In this document: positions 1 to 8,799 of the stretch, piece after piece
Layout of the letters: every line of letters starts with the position of its first letter
Position numbering within the stretch: the stretch's first letter is position 1
Source of the DNA: Albidovulum marisflavi
GTDB lineage: Bacteria; Pseudomonadota; Alphaproteobacteria; Rhodobacterales; Rhodobacteraceae
Assembly: GCF_025751435.1 (NCBI RefSeq)
Contig: NZ_JAOWKY010000003.1
Location: 248,001-312,000, forward strand
Length of the DNA: 64,000 nucleotides
Reading direction: 5' to 3'
Program-made: the position numbers and the translations under genes
Notes under the pieces: generated by a model
Database searches by the model: none
Seen by the model: the letters and a program-made list of their open reading frames with translations, nothing else
Told to the model about the DNA's origin: nothing

Positions 1-1086
1 AAGCGCCGGCAACAGCAGAAGCGGAAGCAGGTAGTAATGAAGCCAGCCGATGGGACTGGACAGCGTAAGTAAAACCGACAGGGCAAGCAGCAGGAACGCG
101 ATCCGGCGCTGGTCCGGAAGGGTCGTCATGCGCCGCACGAAGAGCGCGAAACCCGCCACCAGAAACAGGCGCATGAACCAGGAGATCGCGTGAAAGACAG
201 GCGTGCCCGCCACTGCGGACAACACCTTCGGGTCCGCCACACCCAGATATGAAAGCACCGCCGCCAGTGCCAGTTGCGCGCTGGCATTCGCCGGAACGGT
301 GCGAAGCGTGCCGGAAGCCTTTTCCAGAGTGGCTGCGAAGTCGCGATGAATCTCGGGGCCGGTGATCAGCAGGCTCGCGCCGGCGAACACAAGGCACGTC
401 ACGGCGAAAGCTCCCGCTGCGCGCCATCGTTTTTCCACGAGCATGATCACAAGGAACGCCCCGGGAAGAAGCTTCATAGCCGCCGCCACGGCCAGAATGG
501 CCCCGGCGGTCCGGTCGGCACCCGCAACCAGTCGCTCGAAGGACAGCAGCACAAGGAACGTGACGATGATCTGCGGTTGGTTGAAGAACAGCGCGGTTTG
601 CGAGAACACGGAGATCTGCGCCAGAAGGCAAGCGGCAAAGCACCATGTGAACAGCGAAAGGTTCGTCGGCCGGCAGATCCTTCGGGCAAGAAAGACGGAT
701 GCCGCGATCAGCGAGACGTTCAGGACAAGGAATCCGTGGTGAAACGCTGGGGGTGACGCAAGGGGCACAACCCACGATGCCAGCCACGCCCAGATCGGCG
801 GGTAAAGATACGCAAACGCCAGATTGTGCGGAATTCCCAGGCTTTCCACCGCGGGCTGCCAAGCCGGTGGTGTCCCATGCGAGTAATTGGCAATGGCGGC
901 GTAGACAAGCTCGGGCTTCCCCTCGGCCAGAAAGTGGCCGGCCATGTAAAGCCCCCAAAGATCCGACGCCGGAGAATTCCAGTGAGTCACGATCGCGAAC
1001 ACGCCCCAGGCGCAAACCAGGGCGACAGCCGGGGTGCGATTGGTCCGCACGGGGTCTAGAAGACGGCGGATGAATTCTGGCCACAT
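1..1086 (-). CDS. GT87-like membrane glycosyltransferase, C-terminus cut by window edge
   Basis: An open minus-strand frame runs from an ATG at 1086 to the window edge with no stop, so at least 362 residues are present and the C-terminus is missing. The protein is strongly hydrophobic with many membrane segments, carries FFNQPQ and KLLPG stretches, and near the visible end a SSPIGWLHYYLLPL segment. This layout is typical of the GT87/DUF2029 polyprenyl-phosphate-sugar-dependent glycosyltransferases, which act in the membrane on cell-envelope glycans. A purine-rich GGAAGGA lies just before the start, closer than ideal, so the start could be slightly different. It is divergent from aspS. The substrate cannot be told from sequence. 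Confidence 0.72.
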   Translation of the reverse strand, partial: MWPEFIRRLLDPVRTNRTPAVALVCAWGVFAIVTHWNSPASDLWGLYMAGHFLAEGKPELVYAAIANYSHGTPPAWQPAVESLGIPHNLAFAYLYPPIWAWLASWVVPLASPPAFHHGFLVLNVSLIAASVFLARRICRPTNLSLFTWCFAACLLAQISVFSQTALFFNQPQIIVTFLVLLSFERLVAGADRTAGAILAVAAAMKLLPGAFLVIMLVEKRWRAAGAFAVTCLVFAGASLLITGPEIHRDFAATLEKASGTLRTVPANASAQLALAAVLSYLGVADPKVLSAVAGTPVFHAISWFMRLFLVAGFALFVRRMTTLPDQRRIAFLLLALSVLLTLSSPIGWLHYYLLPLLLLPAL

Positions 1087-1188
1087 GTCCTTCCGCGCAA
1101 TCTTTTGCCGGGGGGCGACCCTGTTCCGGGCGCACCGCACTGTGGCCCGGTTGATGCCGAAAGCCAAGGCCCACACTGCGCCCGGCCC

Positions 1189-1217
1189 TTGACTTCGTGC
1201 GCGTCGCAATGTGTATC
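1189..1217 (+). promoter_or_regulatory. Candidate sigma-70 promoter for aspS
   Basis: A TTGACT -35-like hexamer (1189-1194) is followed after exactly 17 bases by TGTATC (1212-1217), 41 bases before the aspS start. The -35 is close to consensus and the -10 is weak. Assigned from spacing and position only. Confidence 0.4.
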
Positions 1218-1258
1218 GGCGCGGACCACGGGAATTCGCCTCTTGAAAGGGGACGCTC

Positions 1259-3040
1259 ATGCACGCCTATCGCAGCCACACCTGCGCCGATCTCAACAAA
1301 TCCCATGCCGGGCAGACGGTCCGGCTCGCGGGATGGGTTCACCGGGTGCGCGACCACGGCGGGGTTCTGTTCATCGACCTGCGCGACCACTACGGCATGA
1401 CGCAGGTGCTTGCCGACGGCGACAGCCCGGCCTTCGCAGCGATCGAGAAGATGAAGGCTGAAACCGTGATCCGCATCGACGGACGCGTCAAGGCGCGCGA
1501 CGAAAGCCTGGTGAACCCCAAGATCCCCACCGGCGAGATCGAGGTCTATGTGACCGAGGTCGAGGTCCTGGGCGCGGCCGAAGAACTGCCGCTGCCGGTC
1601 TTCGGCGATCTCGACTACCCGGAAGAAACCCGTCTGACCTATCGTTTCCTGGACCTGCGCCGCGACAGTCTGCATCGCAACATGATGCTGCGTTCGCACG
1701 TTGTGCGGTCTTTGCGCAACCGCATGTGGGACATCGGTTTCAACGAATTCCAGACGCCGATCATCACGGCATCCTCGCCCGAGGGCGCGCGCGACTTTCT
1801 GGTGCCCTCGCGGCTTCATCCGGGCAAGTTCTACGCGCTGCCGCAGGCGCCGCAGCAGTTCAAGCAGATGATCATGGTCGCGGGCTTCGACCGCTACTTC
1901 CAGATCGCCCCCTGCTTCCGCGACGAGGACCCGCGCGCAGACCGTTCACCCACCGACTTCTACCAGCTTGACGTCGAGATGAGCTTCGTCACGCAGGAAG
2001 ACGTCTTTGCCGCCGTCCAGCCCGTCATCCAGGGCGTGTTCGAGGAATTCGGCGGCGGTCGCCGCGTCGATCCCGACTGGCCGCTGATTTCGTACGCCGA
2101 TTCCGCGCTGTGGTACGGCACCGACAAGCCCGACCTGCGCAACCCGATCAAGATGCAGGTCGTCAGCGAACATTTCCGCGGCTCGGGTTTCGCGATCTTC
2201 GCCAAGCTGCTGGAAAACGAAGGGACCGAGATCCGCGCGATCCCCGCCCCCACGGGCGGCAGCCGCAAGTTCTGCGACCGCATGAACGCCTTCGCGCAGA
2301 AGGAAGGTCTTCCGGGCATGGGCTACATCTTCTGGCGCAAGGCCGAAGACGGTTCGGGGATGGAAGCGGCTGGCCCGCTCGCCAAGAACATCGGCCCCGA
2401 GCGGACCGAGGCGATCCGCGTGCAGCTTGGCCTGGGCGAGGGCGACGCCGCGTTCTTCCTTGGCGGCAAGCCCGAGGCATTCGAGGGCGTCGCCGGGCGT
2501 GCGCGCACCGAGATCGGACGTGAACTGGGGCTTACGGACGAAAACAGCTTCAAGTTCGCCTGGATCGTCGACTTCCCGATGTATGAGAAAGATCCGGAAA
2601 CAGGCCGCATCGACTTCAGCCACAACCCCTTCTCGATGCCTCAGGGGGGCATGGAAGCGCTGGAAGGCGATCCGCTCAAGGTTCTGGGCTACCAGTACGA
2701 CCTGGCCTGCAACGGCTACGAACTGGTGTCGGGCGCGATCCGCAACCACAAGCCCGAAATCATGTTCAAGGCCTTCGAACTGGCGGGCTATGGGCATGAA
2801 GAGGTCGAAAAGCGCTTTGGCGGCATGGTCAAGGCGTTCAAGTACGGCGCACCCCCGCACGGTGGCTGTGCCGCGGGCATCGACCGGATCGTGATGCTTC
2901 TGGCGGATACCGCGAACATACGCGAGGTCATCATGTTCCCGATGAACCAGCGGGCCGAGGACCTTCTGATGGGCGCGCCGAGCGAACCCAGCAACGAACA
3001 GCTGCGCGAACTCAGGCTGCGGGTTCTTCCGAAGGAGTGA
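1259..3040 (+). CDS. aspS: Aspartate--tRNA(Asp/Asn) ligase
   Basis: Class II aminoacyl-tRNA synthetase charging tRNA-Asp in the cytoplasm. The 593-residue length is the bacterial norm. An N-terminal OB-fold anticodon domain (about 1-105) carries [11 protein letters not shown]; motif 2 with [13 protein letters not shown] lies at about 219-231, followed by the bacterial GAD insertion, and motif 3 with GIDRIVMLL near 540. Motif 2 has the one-residue-longer alphaproteobacterial form. His33 in the RDHGG loop is the residue associated with non-discriminating AspRS (known from Pseudomonas-type enzymes), which fits organisms that make Asn-tRNA by GatCAB transamidation; that reading is inference. The start at 1259 has a purine-rich GAAAGGGG upstream. 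The 3' end overlaps the convergent LysR gene by 29 bases. Confidence 0.97.
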   Translation: MHAYRSHTCADLNKSHAGQTVRLAGWVHRVRDHGGVLFIDLRDHYGMTQVLADGDSPAFAAIEKMKAETVIRIDGRVKARDESLVNPKIPTGEIEVYVTEVEVLGAAEELPLPVFGDLDYPEETRLTYRFLDLRRDSLHRNMMLRSHVVRSLRNRMWDIGFNEFQTPIITASSPEGARDFLVPSRLHPGKFYALPQAPQQFKQMIMVAGFDRYFQIAPCFRDEDPRADRSPTDFYQLDVEMSFVTQEDVFAAVQPVIQGVFEEFGGGRRVDPDWPLISYADSALWYGTDKPDLRNPIKMQVVSEHFRGSGFAIFAKLLENEGTEIRAIPAPTGGSRKFCDRMNAFAQKEGLPGMGYIFWRKAEDGSGMEAAGPLAKNIGPERTEAIRVQLGLGEGDAAFFLGGKPEAFEGVAGRARTEIGRELGLTDENSFKFAWIVDFPMYEKDPETGRIDFSHNPFSMPQGGMEALEGDPLKVLGYQYDLACNGYELVSGAIRNHKPEIMFKAFELAGYGHEEVEKRFGGMVKAFKYGAPPHGGCAAGIDRIVMLLADTANIREVIMFPMNQRAEDLLMGAPSEPSNEQLRELRLRVLPKE

Positions 3041-3965
3041 TCCCGGGCTCGGTCCCGATCCGCCAGCGGCGGCCGTAGCGGCGCACGGTTTCGGTCAGGA
3101 ACGCTTCGAACACGCGAAGCTTGCGCGGTTTGCGCGCAAGTCGAGGTGTGACCAAAGAGATTTCGGGCCCGGGATAGAGCCAGTCGTCAAGTACCTGAAC
3201 CAGGGCGCCGCGTCTCATTTCCTCTGCCAGAAGATATGTGATCATCTGCAAGAGCCCGCCGCCGGCAACGGCGGCGGCCACAGCTGCCTCGCTCGAATCG
3301 AAGGCAAGCGCGCTTGGCACGGGAACGTGAATGTCTTCGCCGCCGCGGCGAAACCGCCAGTCAAGGCGCTGGCCTGACTGGCCTGACAGGATTCCGATGC
3401 AGTCATGCGCGGAAAGGTCGCCCGGTGTCGCGGGGCGACCGCGACGGTCAAGGTAGCCGGGGGCGGCCGTGACCATCAGGGGCACGCGTCCCAGCGACCG
3501 GCGCAGGACGTCGCGCTCGGGCAGTTCGCCAATGAAGATCGCGGCATCCAGGCGCCGGGTCTGAAAGTCGGGCAGTCCGCTGTCGCTGACGACCTCGACC
3601 GAAAGGGCGGGGTAGCGCTGGGTAAAGGCGACAAGCGCCGGGCCCGCCAGCATCCGTGACAATCCCGAGGGTATCTGCACGCGGAGCTGCCCGCGCACCT
3701 GACGCTCCGCCCCGCCGACCTCATCCTCAAGCTCCGCAACGTCGGCAAGGATCAGGCGCGCGCGGGCGGCGTAGCGGGTGCCTTCCTCGGTCGGGCGCAG
3801 GCTGCGGGTCGTTCTGACAAGAAGCGACACGCCCAGATGCGCCTCAAGCTCTTTCACGATCTGGCTCGCGGCACCGGGGGCAAGGCCCGCATCAAGGCTG
3901 GCGGCTGTGAAGCTGCCCAGATCCAGCACCCGCAGAAAGGTGCGCATGGCGCGCAGGTGGTCCAA
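3012..3965 (-). CDS. LysR family transcriptional regulator
   Basis: A 317-residue DNA-binding regulator with an N-terminal winged helix-turn-helix (about 1-60; [17 protein letters not shown] and a [20 protein letters not shown] recognition region) and a periplasmic-binding-protein-like effector domain (about 90-295). The best start is TTG at 3965, since family members begin with a residue pattern like [10 protein letters not shown]; a GAGG lies about nine bases upstream. It is divergent from the hemerythrin-like gene across a palindrome-rich operator at 3980-4016, so autoregulation and control of that gene are likely. Its stop lies inside the 3' end of aspS. The inducer is unknown. Confidence 0.93.
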   Translation of the reverse strand: MDHLRAMRTFLRVLDLGSFTAASLDAGLAPGAASQIVKELEAHLGVSLLVRTTRSLRPTEEGTRYAARARLILADVAELEDEVGGAERQVRGQLRVQIPSGLSRMLAGPALVAFTQRYPALSVEVVSDSGLPDFQTRRLDAAIFIGELPERDVLRRSLGRVPLMVTAAPGYLDRRGRPATPGDLSAHDCIGILSGQSGQRLDWRFRRGGEDIHVPVPSALAFDSSEAAVAAAVAGGGLLQMITYLLAEEMRRGALVQVLDDWLYPGPEISLVTPRLARKPRKLRVFEAFLTETVRRYGRRWRIGTEPGITPSEEPAA

Positions 3966-3979
3966 GGAAGGTCGCCTCT

Positions 3980-4016
3980 ATTGTCTGAAATTATCGGATA
4001 GACAATCCGATTGTCT
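3980..4016. promoter_or_regulatory. Operator-like palindrome cluster between LysR gene and hemerythrin-like gene
   Basis: ATTGTCT occurs at 3980-3986, its inverse AGACAAT at 4000-4006, and ATTGTCT again at 4010-4016. The last two form a perfect 7-3-7 palindrome; the first two form a 7-13-7 inverted repeat like a LysR T-N11-A box. A second, overlapping palindrome TCGGAT-N5-ATCCGA lies at 3994-4010. The position directly upstream of the LysR start makes this the probable regulator binding site. Confidence 0.7.
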
Positions 4017-4100
4017 GCAATTTCTCGAAGAATGCAACGGCGCTATTTCGCACTCATCCCGGCCGCGACGCCGGAACACTATCGCGAAAAGGAGGGCGAC

Positions 4101-4799
4101 ATGAATGCCAACGCCGATATTCGGGCCGCCGATCAGGTGGCGACCCACGATCTTTACTACGCCGTTCACAAGGGAATTCGACTGGCCAACGCGCGGATGC
4201 TGATCGCGTTGGGGCAGGCGGACGCCGAAAACGAAGGTCAGCTGATGCGGGCCCTGGGCGCGCTTTCGGCGCATCTGGACCTGGGCCTAAGCCATCTGAC
4301 GCACGAGAACCAGTCCATTCACACCGCGCTTGAGGCGCGGATGCCGGGTGGCGCTGCTCATGCGGAGGACGACCATGACGACCATCTTGCCGCCTTTGCC
4401 GAGCTTCGCCGCATGTCCGAGGCCGTGGCCGTGGCGCCCGTGGCGGAACGGGCGGCCCTGTTGCGCCGTCTCTACCAGAGGTTCGCGTTGTTCGTGGCGG
4501 ACGACCTGCGCCACATGCACGAGGAGGAAACCGAACTCATGCCCCGCATCGCGCGCAGCTTCACCAATGATGAGGTGATGGCGATCGAGGGGGCGATCGT
4601 GACTCGCATCCCGCCGGCCGAAATGGCGCGCTTCCTGAGACTGATCCTTGGTGCGGCATCCCGGTCAGAGCGGGTCGCGATGGTCGGCGCAATGCAGTCG
4701 CAGATGCCGGAAGCGGCATTTTCGGACCTGTTTTCCGCGATCGTCGGCCCCGATTGGCGCGCCGGTGACTGGGAGGCGATGGAGCTTGCTCTGTGCTGA
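4101..4799 (+). CDS. Hemerythrin HHE-domain-like protein
   Basis: A 232-residue helical protein with spaced histidine/acid motifs: HLDLGLSHLTHEN near 57-69, HAEDDHDDH near 86-94 and HMHEEETELMP near 138-148, the last being the typical HHE 'H..EE..L.P' helix. Such proteins bind a di-iron site or sense oxygen, NO or redox state; some have lost full metal binding, and whether all ligands are present here cannot be settled. The start at 4101 is chosen because it follows a strong AAAAGGAGGG ribosome site; the upstream in-frame extension to 4011 would run through the operator. Likely controlled by the divergent LysR protein. Confidence 0.72.
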   Translation: MNANADIRAADQVATHDLYYAVHKGIRLANARMLIALGQADAENEGQLMRALGALSAHLDLGLSHLTHENQSIHTALEARMPGGAAHAEDDHDDHLAAFAELRRMSEAVAVAPVAERAALLRRLYQRFALFVADDLRHMHEEETELMPRIARSFTNDEVMAIEGAIVTRIPPAEMARFLRLILGAASRSERVAMVGAMQSQMPEAAFSDLFSAIVGPDWRAGDWEAMELALC

Positions 4800-4910
4800 C
4801 CCGCCCGTCGCCGGACATCTGCGCGGGCTGCGCGCGGCGACAGTCCGGCCTCTGTCCGCAGTTTCCACCGGCTGAGGACGACCAGGGCGGCCAAGGGGGG
4901 GATCCGAACC

Positions 4911-4943
4911 AAGGGACCGCGCCGTGCAGGGTGCGGTCCCCTT
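4911..4943. terminator. Hairpin terminator between hemerythrin-like gene and small membrane peptide gene
   Basis: AAGGGACCGC (4911-4920) pairs with GCGGTCCCCTT (4933-4943) around a 12-base loop, with one bulged base. It lies downstream of both convergent genes and ends in a short T run only on one side, so it may act in both directions. Confidence 0.55.
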
Positions 4944-4950
4944 GTCGCGA

Positions 4951-5067
4951 TCAGAAAGCCGAGGCGGTGGTCGCCAGAACGGAAAACACCAGGGTCGCGG
5001 CGCTGATGGCGAAAAAGGCCCAGCCGACGATCGGCTTTTCGACGATATCAAGCAAGCGTCGCTTCAT
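4951..5067 (-). CDS. Small single-span membrane peptide, 38 residues
   Basis: A 38-residue ORF starts MKRRLLDIVEKP and continues with one hydrophobic helix (about residues 13-33, GWAFFAISAATLVFSVLATT), ending ASAF. A GGGAGG ribosome site is six bases before the ATG at 5067; an upstream in-frame ATG overlaps that site and is less likely. The positive N-terminus predicts a cytoplasmic N-terminus. It is followed by a hairpin terminator. Family not recognised. The excellent ribosome site and single-span design support it being real. Confidence 0.62.
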   Translation of the reverse strand: MKRRLLDIVEKPIVGWAFFAISAATLVFSVLATTASAF

Positions 5068-5166
5068 CCGCATCCTCCCGACCTGTCAGTTCGCTTGTGC
5101 CTGATCGGACTTTCCCTCAGAAATGCGGCAGGAATCTGATCTGATTGTTTCCGGAAAGGGGCGGCG

Positions 5167-5886
5167 ATGACACAGGCGCGCGATATCGGTGAGCGGATCG
5201 AAGGCTGGCGCCCACCTGTCTGGCCCGGCCCCATGGCGATTGAGGGGCGCTACGCCCGGCTTGAGCGGCTGAGTGTCGATCACGCGCAAGAACTGGATGC
5301 TGCGGCGCGCGCGGACGACCGGGTCTGGGACTACATGCCCTATGGCCCCTTCGCGACGGAGGCGGCCTATGCGGACTGGGTCGCGGTCATGGCGGCCAAG
5401 GCGGATCCATGGTTCTACGCGGTGCGCAACCTTGACACCGGGCGGGCCGAGGGCGTTGCAAGCTGGCTGCGCATCACCCCCGAAGCAGGCTCGATAGAAG
5501 TCGGCCACATCCTGTTTTCTCCCGCGCTGCAGCGGACGCGGGCGGCCACGGAGGCCATGTTCCTCATGATGGGATGGGTCTTCGGCGCGGGATATCGGCG
5601 ATACGAGTGGAAGTGCAACGCACAGAACCTGGCGTCGCGCCGTGCGGCCGAAAGGTTCGGCTTCACCTATGAGGGCGTGTTTCGTCAGGCGGCCGTCATC
5701 AAGGGACGCAACCGAGACACCGCCTGGTTCGCCGCGATCGACAGGGAATGGCCCGCGTTGCGCGCCGCTTACGAAGCTTGGCTTGACCCAGCCAACTTCG
5801 ACGCCGCGCAGCGCCAGAAGCGCTCGCTCGCAGAGCTGACGGCGCCCATCCTCGTGACCCGGGATCTAATGGCGCGCGCGCTCTAG
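5167..5886 (+). CDS. GNAT family N-acetyltransferase, RimJ/RimL-like
   Basis: A 239-residue acetyl-CoA-dependent acyltransferase. It has the RimJ/RimL features: WDYMPYGPF near 57-65, a central EVGHILFSP strand, the acetyl-CoA region near QRTRAATEAMFLMM, and the C-terminal NLASRRAAERFGFTYEG motif (about 156-172), where cofactor contacts and a terminal helix lie. The C-terminal 40 residues extend beyond the usual domain. A GAAAGGGGCGGCG stretch precedes the start. Its stop overlaps the convergent response regulator stop by three bases (5884-5886 against 5883-5885). The substrate, a protein N-terminus or a small molecule, is unknown. Confidence 0.88.
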   Translation: MTQARDIGERIEGWRPPVWPGPMAIEGRYARLERLSVDHAQELDAAARADDRVWDYMPYGPFATEAAYADWVAVMAAKADPWFYAVRNLDTGRAEGVASWLRITPEAGSIEVGHILFSPALQRTRAATEAMFLMMGWVFGAGYRRYEWKCNAQNLASRRAAERFGFTYEGVFRQAAVIKGRNRDTAWFAAIDREWPALRAAYEAWLDPANFDAAQRQKRSLAELTAPILVTRDLMARAL

Positions 5887-6590
5887 TCACCAGCGCAAAG
5901 CCTTGCCGAAACAAGTCCGCGCACCACGTCGACACGGGCTGCGGTTTCGGCCGGCGACAGGCCGCGCAAGGCTTCGGCCGCGTGCTGAAGGTCGCGGTCG
6001 CGGGCGCTGCGGCCCAATCCGGCCAGAAACTGCGCAACGTAGTCAAGTCGGCTGCCTGTCACCCCCGACGCCAGGTAGACGTCTGCCTGGGCCAGGTCTT
6101 CGCGCAAGGCCATGGAGTCTGGCCGGATGACCACATCGCGCATGGTGTTGCGGTCAGTGCGGGCGTGACGGGGCAACGCCTTGATCACTGCCGACTGAAA
6201 TGCCGCCAGGCTTTCAATCGGCTTGCAAAGAAACCCCTGGGCGCCCGCGCCGCACGCGGCGGACGCCAGCATGGGGTCGCCGCTTGTCGCCAGAACCACC
6301 GGCACGCGGGGGACCAACGACCCCAGGCGCCGGATCAGGTCAAGTCCCGACCCGTCGGGCAGGCCCAGATCGACGATGATGACCGAGGGACGGTACGACG
6401 ACAAATGCCGCTCGGCCGACCTGAGGCAATCGGCCCGGCGGACACGGGCGCCGGAGCGCAGGCACATGAGCCTGAGCGCGTCTGAGGCGAATCTGCTGTC
6501 CTCGAGCACCAGCACGGTCAGTCCGCGCAGCGGGGCCGAGGCATCGGGGCGGTGCAGCGGCTGGAAGGCGTCAAGATCGTCGGCCATCAT
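5883..6590 (-). CDS. Response regulator (REC domain with short C-terminal extension)
   Basis: A 235-residue protein. The receiver domain covers about 22-140 with the acidic pocket ED (30-31), phospho-acceptor Asp74 in IIVDLGLPDG, a Thr/Ser in VLATSGDP, and Lys in GFLCKP. The remaining 95 residues are helical and do not look like a DNA-binding or enzymatic output domain; residues after 150 contain VYLASGVTGSRLDYVAQFL. This suggests a phosphorelay or protein-interaction role. The start ATG-ATG at 6590/6587 follows AGAGGAGGAA. No kinase gene is adjacent, so it is an orphan regulator here. Confidence 0.85.
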   Translation of the reverse strand: MMADDLDAFQPLHRPDASAPLRGLTVLVLEDSRFASDALRLMCLRSGARVRRADCLRSAERHLSSYRPSVIIVDLGLPDGSGLDLIRRLGSLVPRVPVVLATSGDPMLASAACGAGAQGFLCKPIESLAAFQSAVIKALPRHARTDRNTMRDVVIRPDSMALREDLAQADVYLASGVTGSRLDYVAQFLAGLGRSARDRDLQHAAEALRGLSPAETAARVDVVRGLVSARLCAGD

Positions 6591-6743
6591 GTTCCTCCTC
6601 TGGTCCGGGTGCGAGTCGCGACCCGAGTGTCGGACGCGATTGGTAAACGCCGCGTGTATGGCCCAGGCCCTGCGGCGCCCTGCCGCTTGCACGCGACCGC
6701 CGCGCGCCCCATAAGGACTGCAAAGCGCGAAAGGAGCCTGCCC

Positions 6744-7148
6744 ATGATCGGACGTCTCAACCACGTCGCCATCGCTGTTCCGGACCTCGAGGCCGCGGCG
6801 GCGCAGTATCGCGAAACACTCGGGGCCGCGGTCGGGGCGCCGCAGGATGAACCTGACCACGGGGTCACCGTCGTCTTCATCGAACTGCCGAACACCAAGA
6901 TCGAGCTGCTGTATCCGCTGGGCGAAAACTCTCCGATCAAGGGCTTCCTGGAAAAGAACCCGGCCGGGGGCATCCACCATATCTGCTACGAGGTCGATGA
7001 CATTCTTGCCGCGCGCGACAAGCTGAAGGAACAGGGCTCGCGCGTGCTGGGCACCGGGGAGCCCAAGATCGGCGCGCACGGCAAGCCGGTGTTGTTCCTG
7101 CATCCCAAGGATTTCAACGGCTGCCTCGTGGAACTGGAGCAGGTCTGA
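6744..7148 (+). CDS. mce: Methylmalonyl-CoA epimerase
   Basis: A 134-residue vicinal-oxygen-chelate enzyme that interconverts (S)- and (R)-methylmalonyl-CoA in propionyl-CoA and ethylmalonyl-CoA pathways. Two beta-alpha-beta-beta-beta modules carry metal ligands: His7 in RLNHVAIAV, a His in GGIHHICYEV (about 78-87) and a C-terminal Glu in LVELEQV. The length matches the family. AAAGGAG lies eight bases before the ATG. The stop TGA shares its last base with the ATG of the DUF1467 gene, an arrangement often seen in Rhodobacteraceae. Confidence 0.95.
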   Translation: MIGRLNHVAIAVPDLEAAAAQYRETLGAAVGAPQDEPDHGVTVVFIELPNTKIELLYPLGENSPIKGFLEKNPAGGIHHICYEVDDILAARDKLKEQGSRVLGTGEPKIGAHGKPVLFLHPKDFNGCLVELEQV

Positions 7149-7426
7149 TGAACCTTACCGGCGGCATCGTCCTTTTCGCGGTCATATGGTTCATCGTCTT
7201 CTATGTCGTTCTTCAGATTCGCCCCGGCAGCCAGGCTGAGTCCGGCGACGTGACGCCGGGCACGCCCGCCAGTGCACCAAGTGATGCAAAGATCCTGAAG
7301 AAGGCCAAGATCACGACGCTCATCACCATCGTCCTGTGGGCGGCGATCGCGGGCGTGATCCTGTCGGGCTGGGTGACGATCCATGATCTTGACTGGTTCG
7401 GCCGGCTGGACCCGCCCGCGAACTAG
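7148..7426 (+). CDS. DUF1467 family membrane protein
   Basis: A 92-residue protein with two membrane helices (about 3-23 and 56-77) separated by a polar 30-residue loop rich in Gly, Pro and Ser. It fits DUF1467, an alphaproteobacterial family of unknown function commonly next to mce. Translation is coupled to mce by a one-base overlap (TGATG), indicating a shared operon. Confidence 0.85.
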   Translation: MNLTGGIVLFAVIWFIVFYVVLQIRPGSQAESGDVTPGTPASAPSDAKILKKAKITTLITIVLWAAIAGVILSGWVTIHDLDWFGRLDPPAN

Positions 7427-7438
7427 GGGCCAGAAGCG

Positions 7439-8134
7439 CTATCCGCGCCTTTGGTTCAGACGGTGGAAGATGTGGGTGAAGGTCGCCGCGCCAAGCACCG
7501 GTATGAACAGGTTGATGATCGGCAGGGTCAATGGTGCTGCCATGAGCATCCCGGCGGCGAGGATCGTCAGGCGATTATCCCGCCGCAGCTGTCGCGCGGC
7601 GGGGCGGCCGATCCGCCGCATCGCCGCCAGCTGGAAGTATTCCCGTCCGATCAGGTAGCCGTTGAGCGCCCACAGAACCAGGGGCCCAAGCGGCCCCACA
7701 GTGAACCACAGCATCAGCGCCAGCACGTTCACCGCGATCAGGACGCCGGTAAAGTTCACCGCCTCGATGATCGCATCCCACATCGGGATCCTGGGTGCGG
7801 GGGCAAGCTTGGGATAGTGCCGCGCCTCGACCGCATCCGCCACCGTGTCCAGAAAGATGCCTGAAAACGCGGCGGCGACCGGAACCATCAGGAAGATGGA
7901 CAGGATCAGCATGATCAGAAGCGAACCCCACCCAAGAAGCGTGTGAAGCCCGTCGACCTCTCCGATCAGCGGAAGCGTGAGGGTGTCGGGCGTGAATGTG
8001 TTCCAGAACAGAAGCAGGCCCGCATAGAAGGCGGCCAGAAGCGCGACCGACAGCGCCACGCCCAGAAGCAGAACGCGCATGAAGCGGCGGTCGCCAAGCT
8101 GACCGACAGCGGCGAGGAAAGCGCTGAAGATCAC
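7439..8134 (-). CDS. EI24 domain membrane protein (CysZ-like)
   Basis: A 231-residue membrane protein with several hydrophobic segments and the EI24/CysZ pattern: a helical pair near 20-75, a soluble PRIPMWDAIIEAV segment near 110-122, and LNGYLIGREYFQLAAMRR near 158-175, the family's best-conserved block. CysZ proteins carry sulfate; more distant EI24 members are of unknown role, so sulfate transport is not claimed. The start is a GTG at 8134 whose bases form GTGA with the upstream nitroreductase stop, which indicates coupled translation. Confidence 0.85.
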   Translation of the reverse strand: MIFSAFLAAVGQLGDRRFMRVLLLGVALSVALLAAFYAGLLLFWNTFTPDTLTLPLIGEVDGLHTLLGWGSLLIMLILSIFLMVPVAAAFSGIFLDTVADAVEARHYPKLAPAPRIPMWDAIIEAVNFTGVLIAVNVLALMLWFTVGPLGPLVLWALNGYLIGREYFQLAAMRRIGRPAARQLRRDNRLTILAAGMLMAAPLTLPIINLFIPVLGAATFTHIFHRLNQRRG

Positions 8135-8709
8135 GCCGAGACCCAGGTTGTCAGTGCCGCGACATCGGGCCGAGGCCGGTCTGGCGGCGTGTTGGTTTCG
8201 GTGCCGATGTGGATCATTCCCGCCACCCACTCGCCCTCGGACAGGTCCAGCGCCTCCTTGCAGAAGGCTTTGTCGTGGACGTGCCAGCCCGTCAGCCAGG
8301 TCGCCCCCCAGCCCGATGCCAGCGCCGCGTTCAGAAGTCCCAGGCATACGGCGCCAGCCGACAGCGTCTGCTCGATCTCGGGGACTTTCACCGTCTCGCG
8401 CGGCACCTTGACCACCGCCACGGCAAGATGCGCGTCGGCGAACTGGGCCGTGCCCTTTTCGATCCGGTCGGGCTCCATTCCCATCTCGGCCCCGCGGCGA
8501 CGGGCCACTTCGGCCAGACGCAACAGCGCGCCGCGTTCCAGCACGATGAAGCGCCAGGGTTCCAGCTTGCCGTGGTCGGGCACGCGGGCCGCGGCGGTGA
8601 GGATCGGCACCAGGTCCTCGCGCGATGGCACCGGCGTGGTCAGGATCTTGGCGGGCCGTGAACGGCGGGTCAGGAAGAACTCCATCGCGGCGGGATTGGG
8701 GGCGGGCAT
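8131..8709 (-). CDS. Nitroreductase family protein (YdjA-like)
   Basis: A 192-residue FMN-dependent oxidoreductase. The TRRSRPAK N-terminal motif (about 13-20) and ARVPDHGKLEPWRF (about 40-53) are typical FMN phosphate/ring-binding parts, and GWGATWLTGW lies near 131-140 as in small YdjA-type members. These enzymes form dimers and use NAD(P)H; the natural substrate is not evident. The start at 8709 has AAGGAG eight bases upstream, preferred over the ATG at 8739. It overlaps the EI24 gene by four bases. Confidence 0.9.
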   Translation of the reverse strand: MPAPNPAAMEFFLTRRSRPAKILTTPVPSREDLVPILTAAARVPDHGKLEPWRFIVLERGALLRLAEVARRRGAEMGMEPDRIEKGTAQFADAHLAVAVVKVPRETVKVPEIEQTLSAGAVCLGLLNAALASGWGATWLTGWHVHDKAFCKEALDLSEGEWVAGMIHIGTETNTPPDRPRPDVAALTTWVSA

Positions 8710-8799
8710 CGGCGTCTCTCCTTGTTCGTGGGTCTTCATGTCGGACGGGCGGGCCGCAGGGTCAAGGCCTGTCGGCATCGCGCCCGGTGACGAAGAAAT

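Noticed and set aside
4793-5104. GTG-started frame with CxxC and a later Cys (ICAGCARRQSGLC) overlapping the hemerythrin-like stop
   Set aside because: The first 20 residues look like a cysteine motif and the overlap suggests coupling, but the frame soon becomes low-complexity and runs antisense through the small membrane peptide gene and a terminator.
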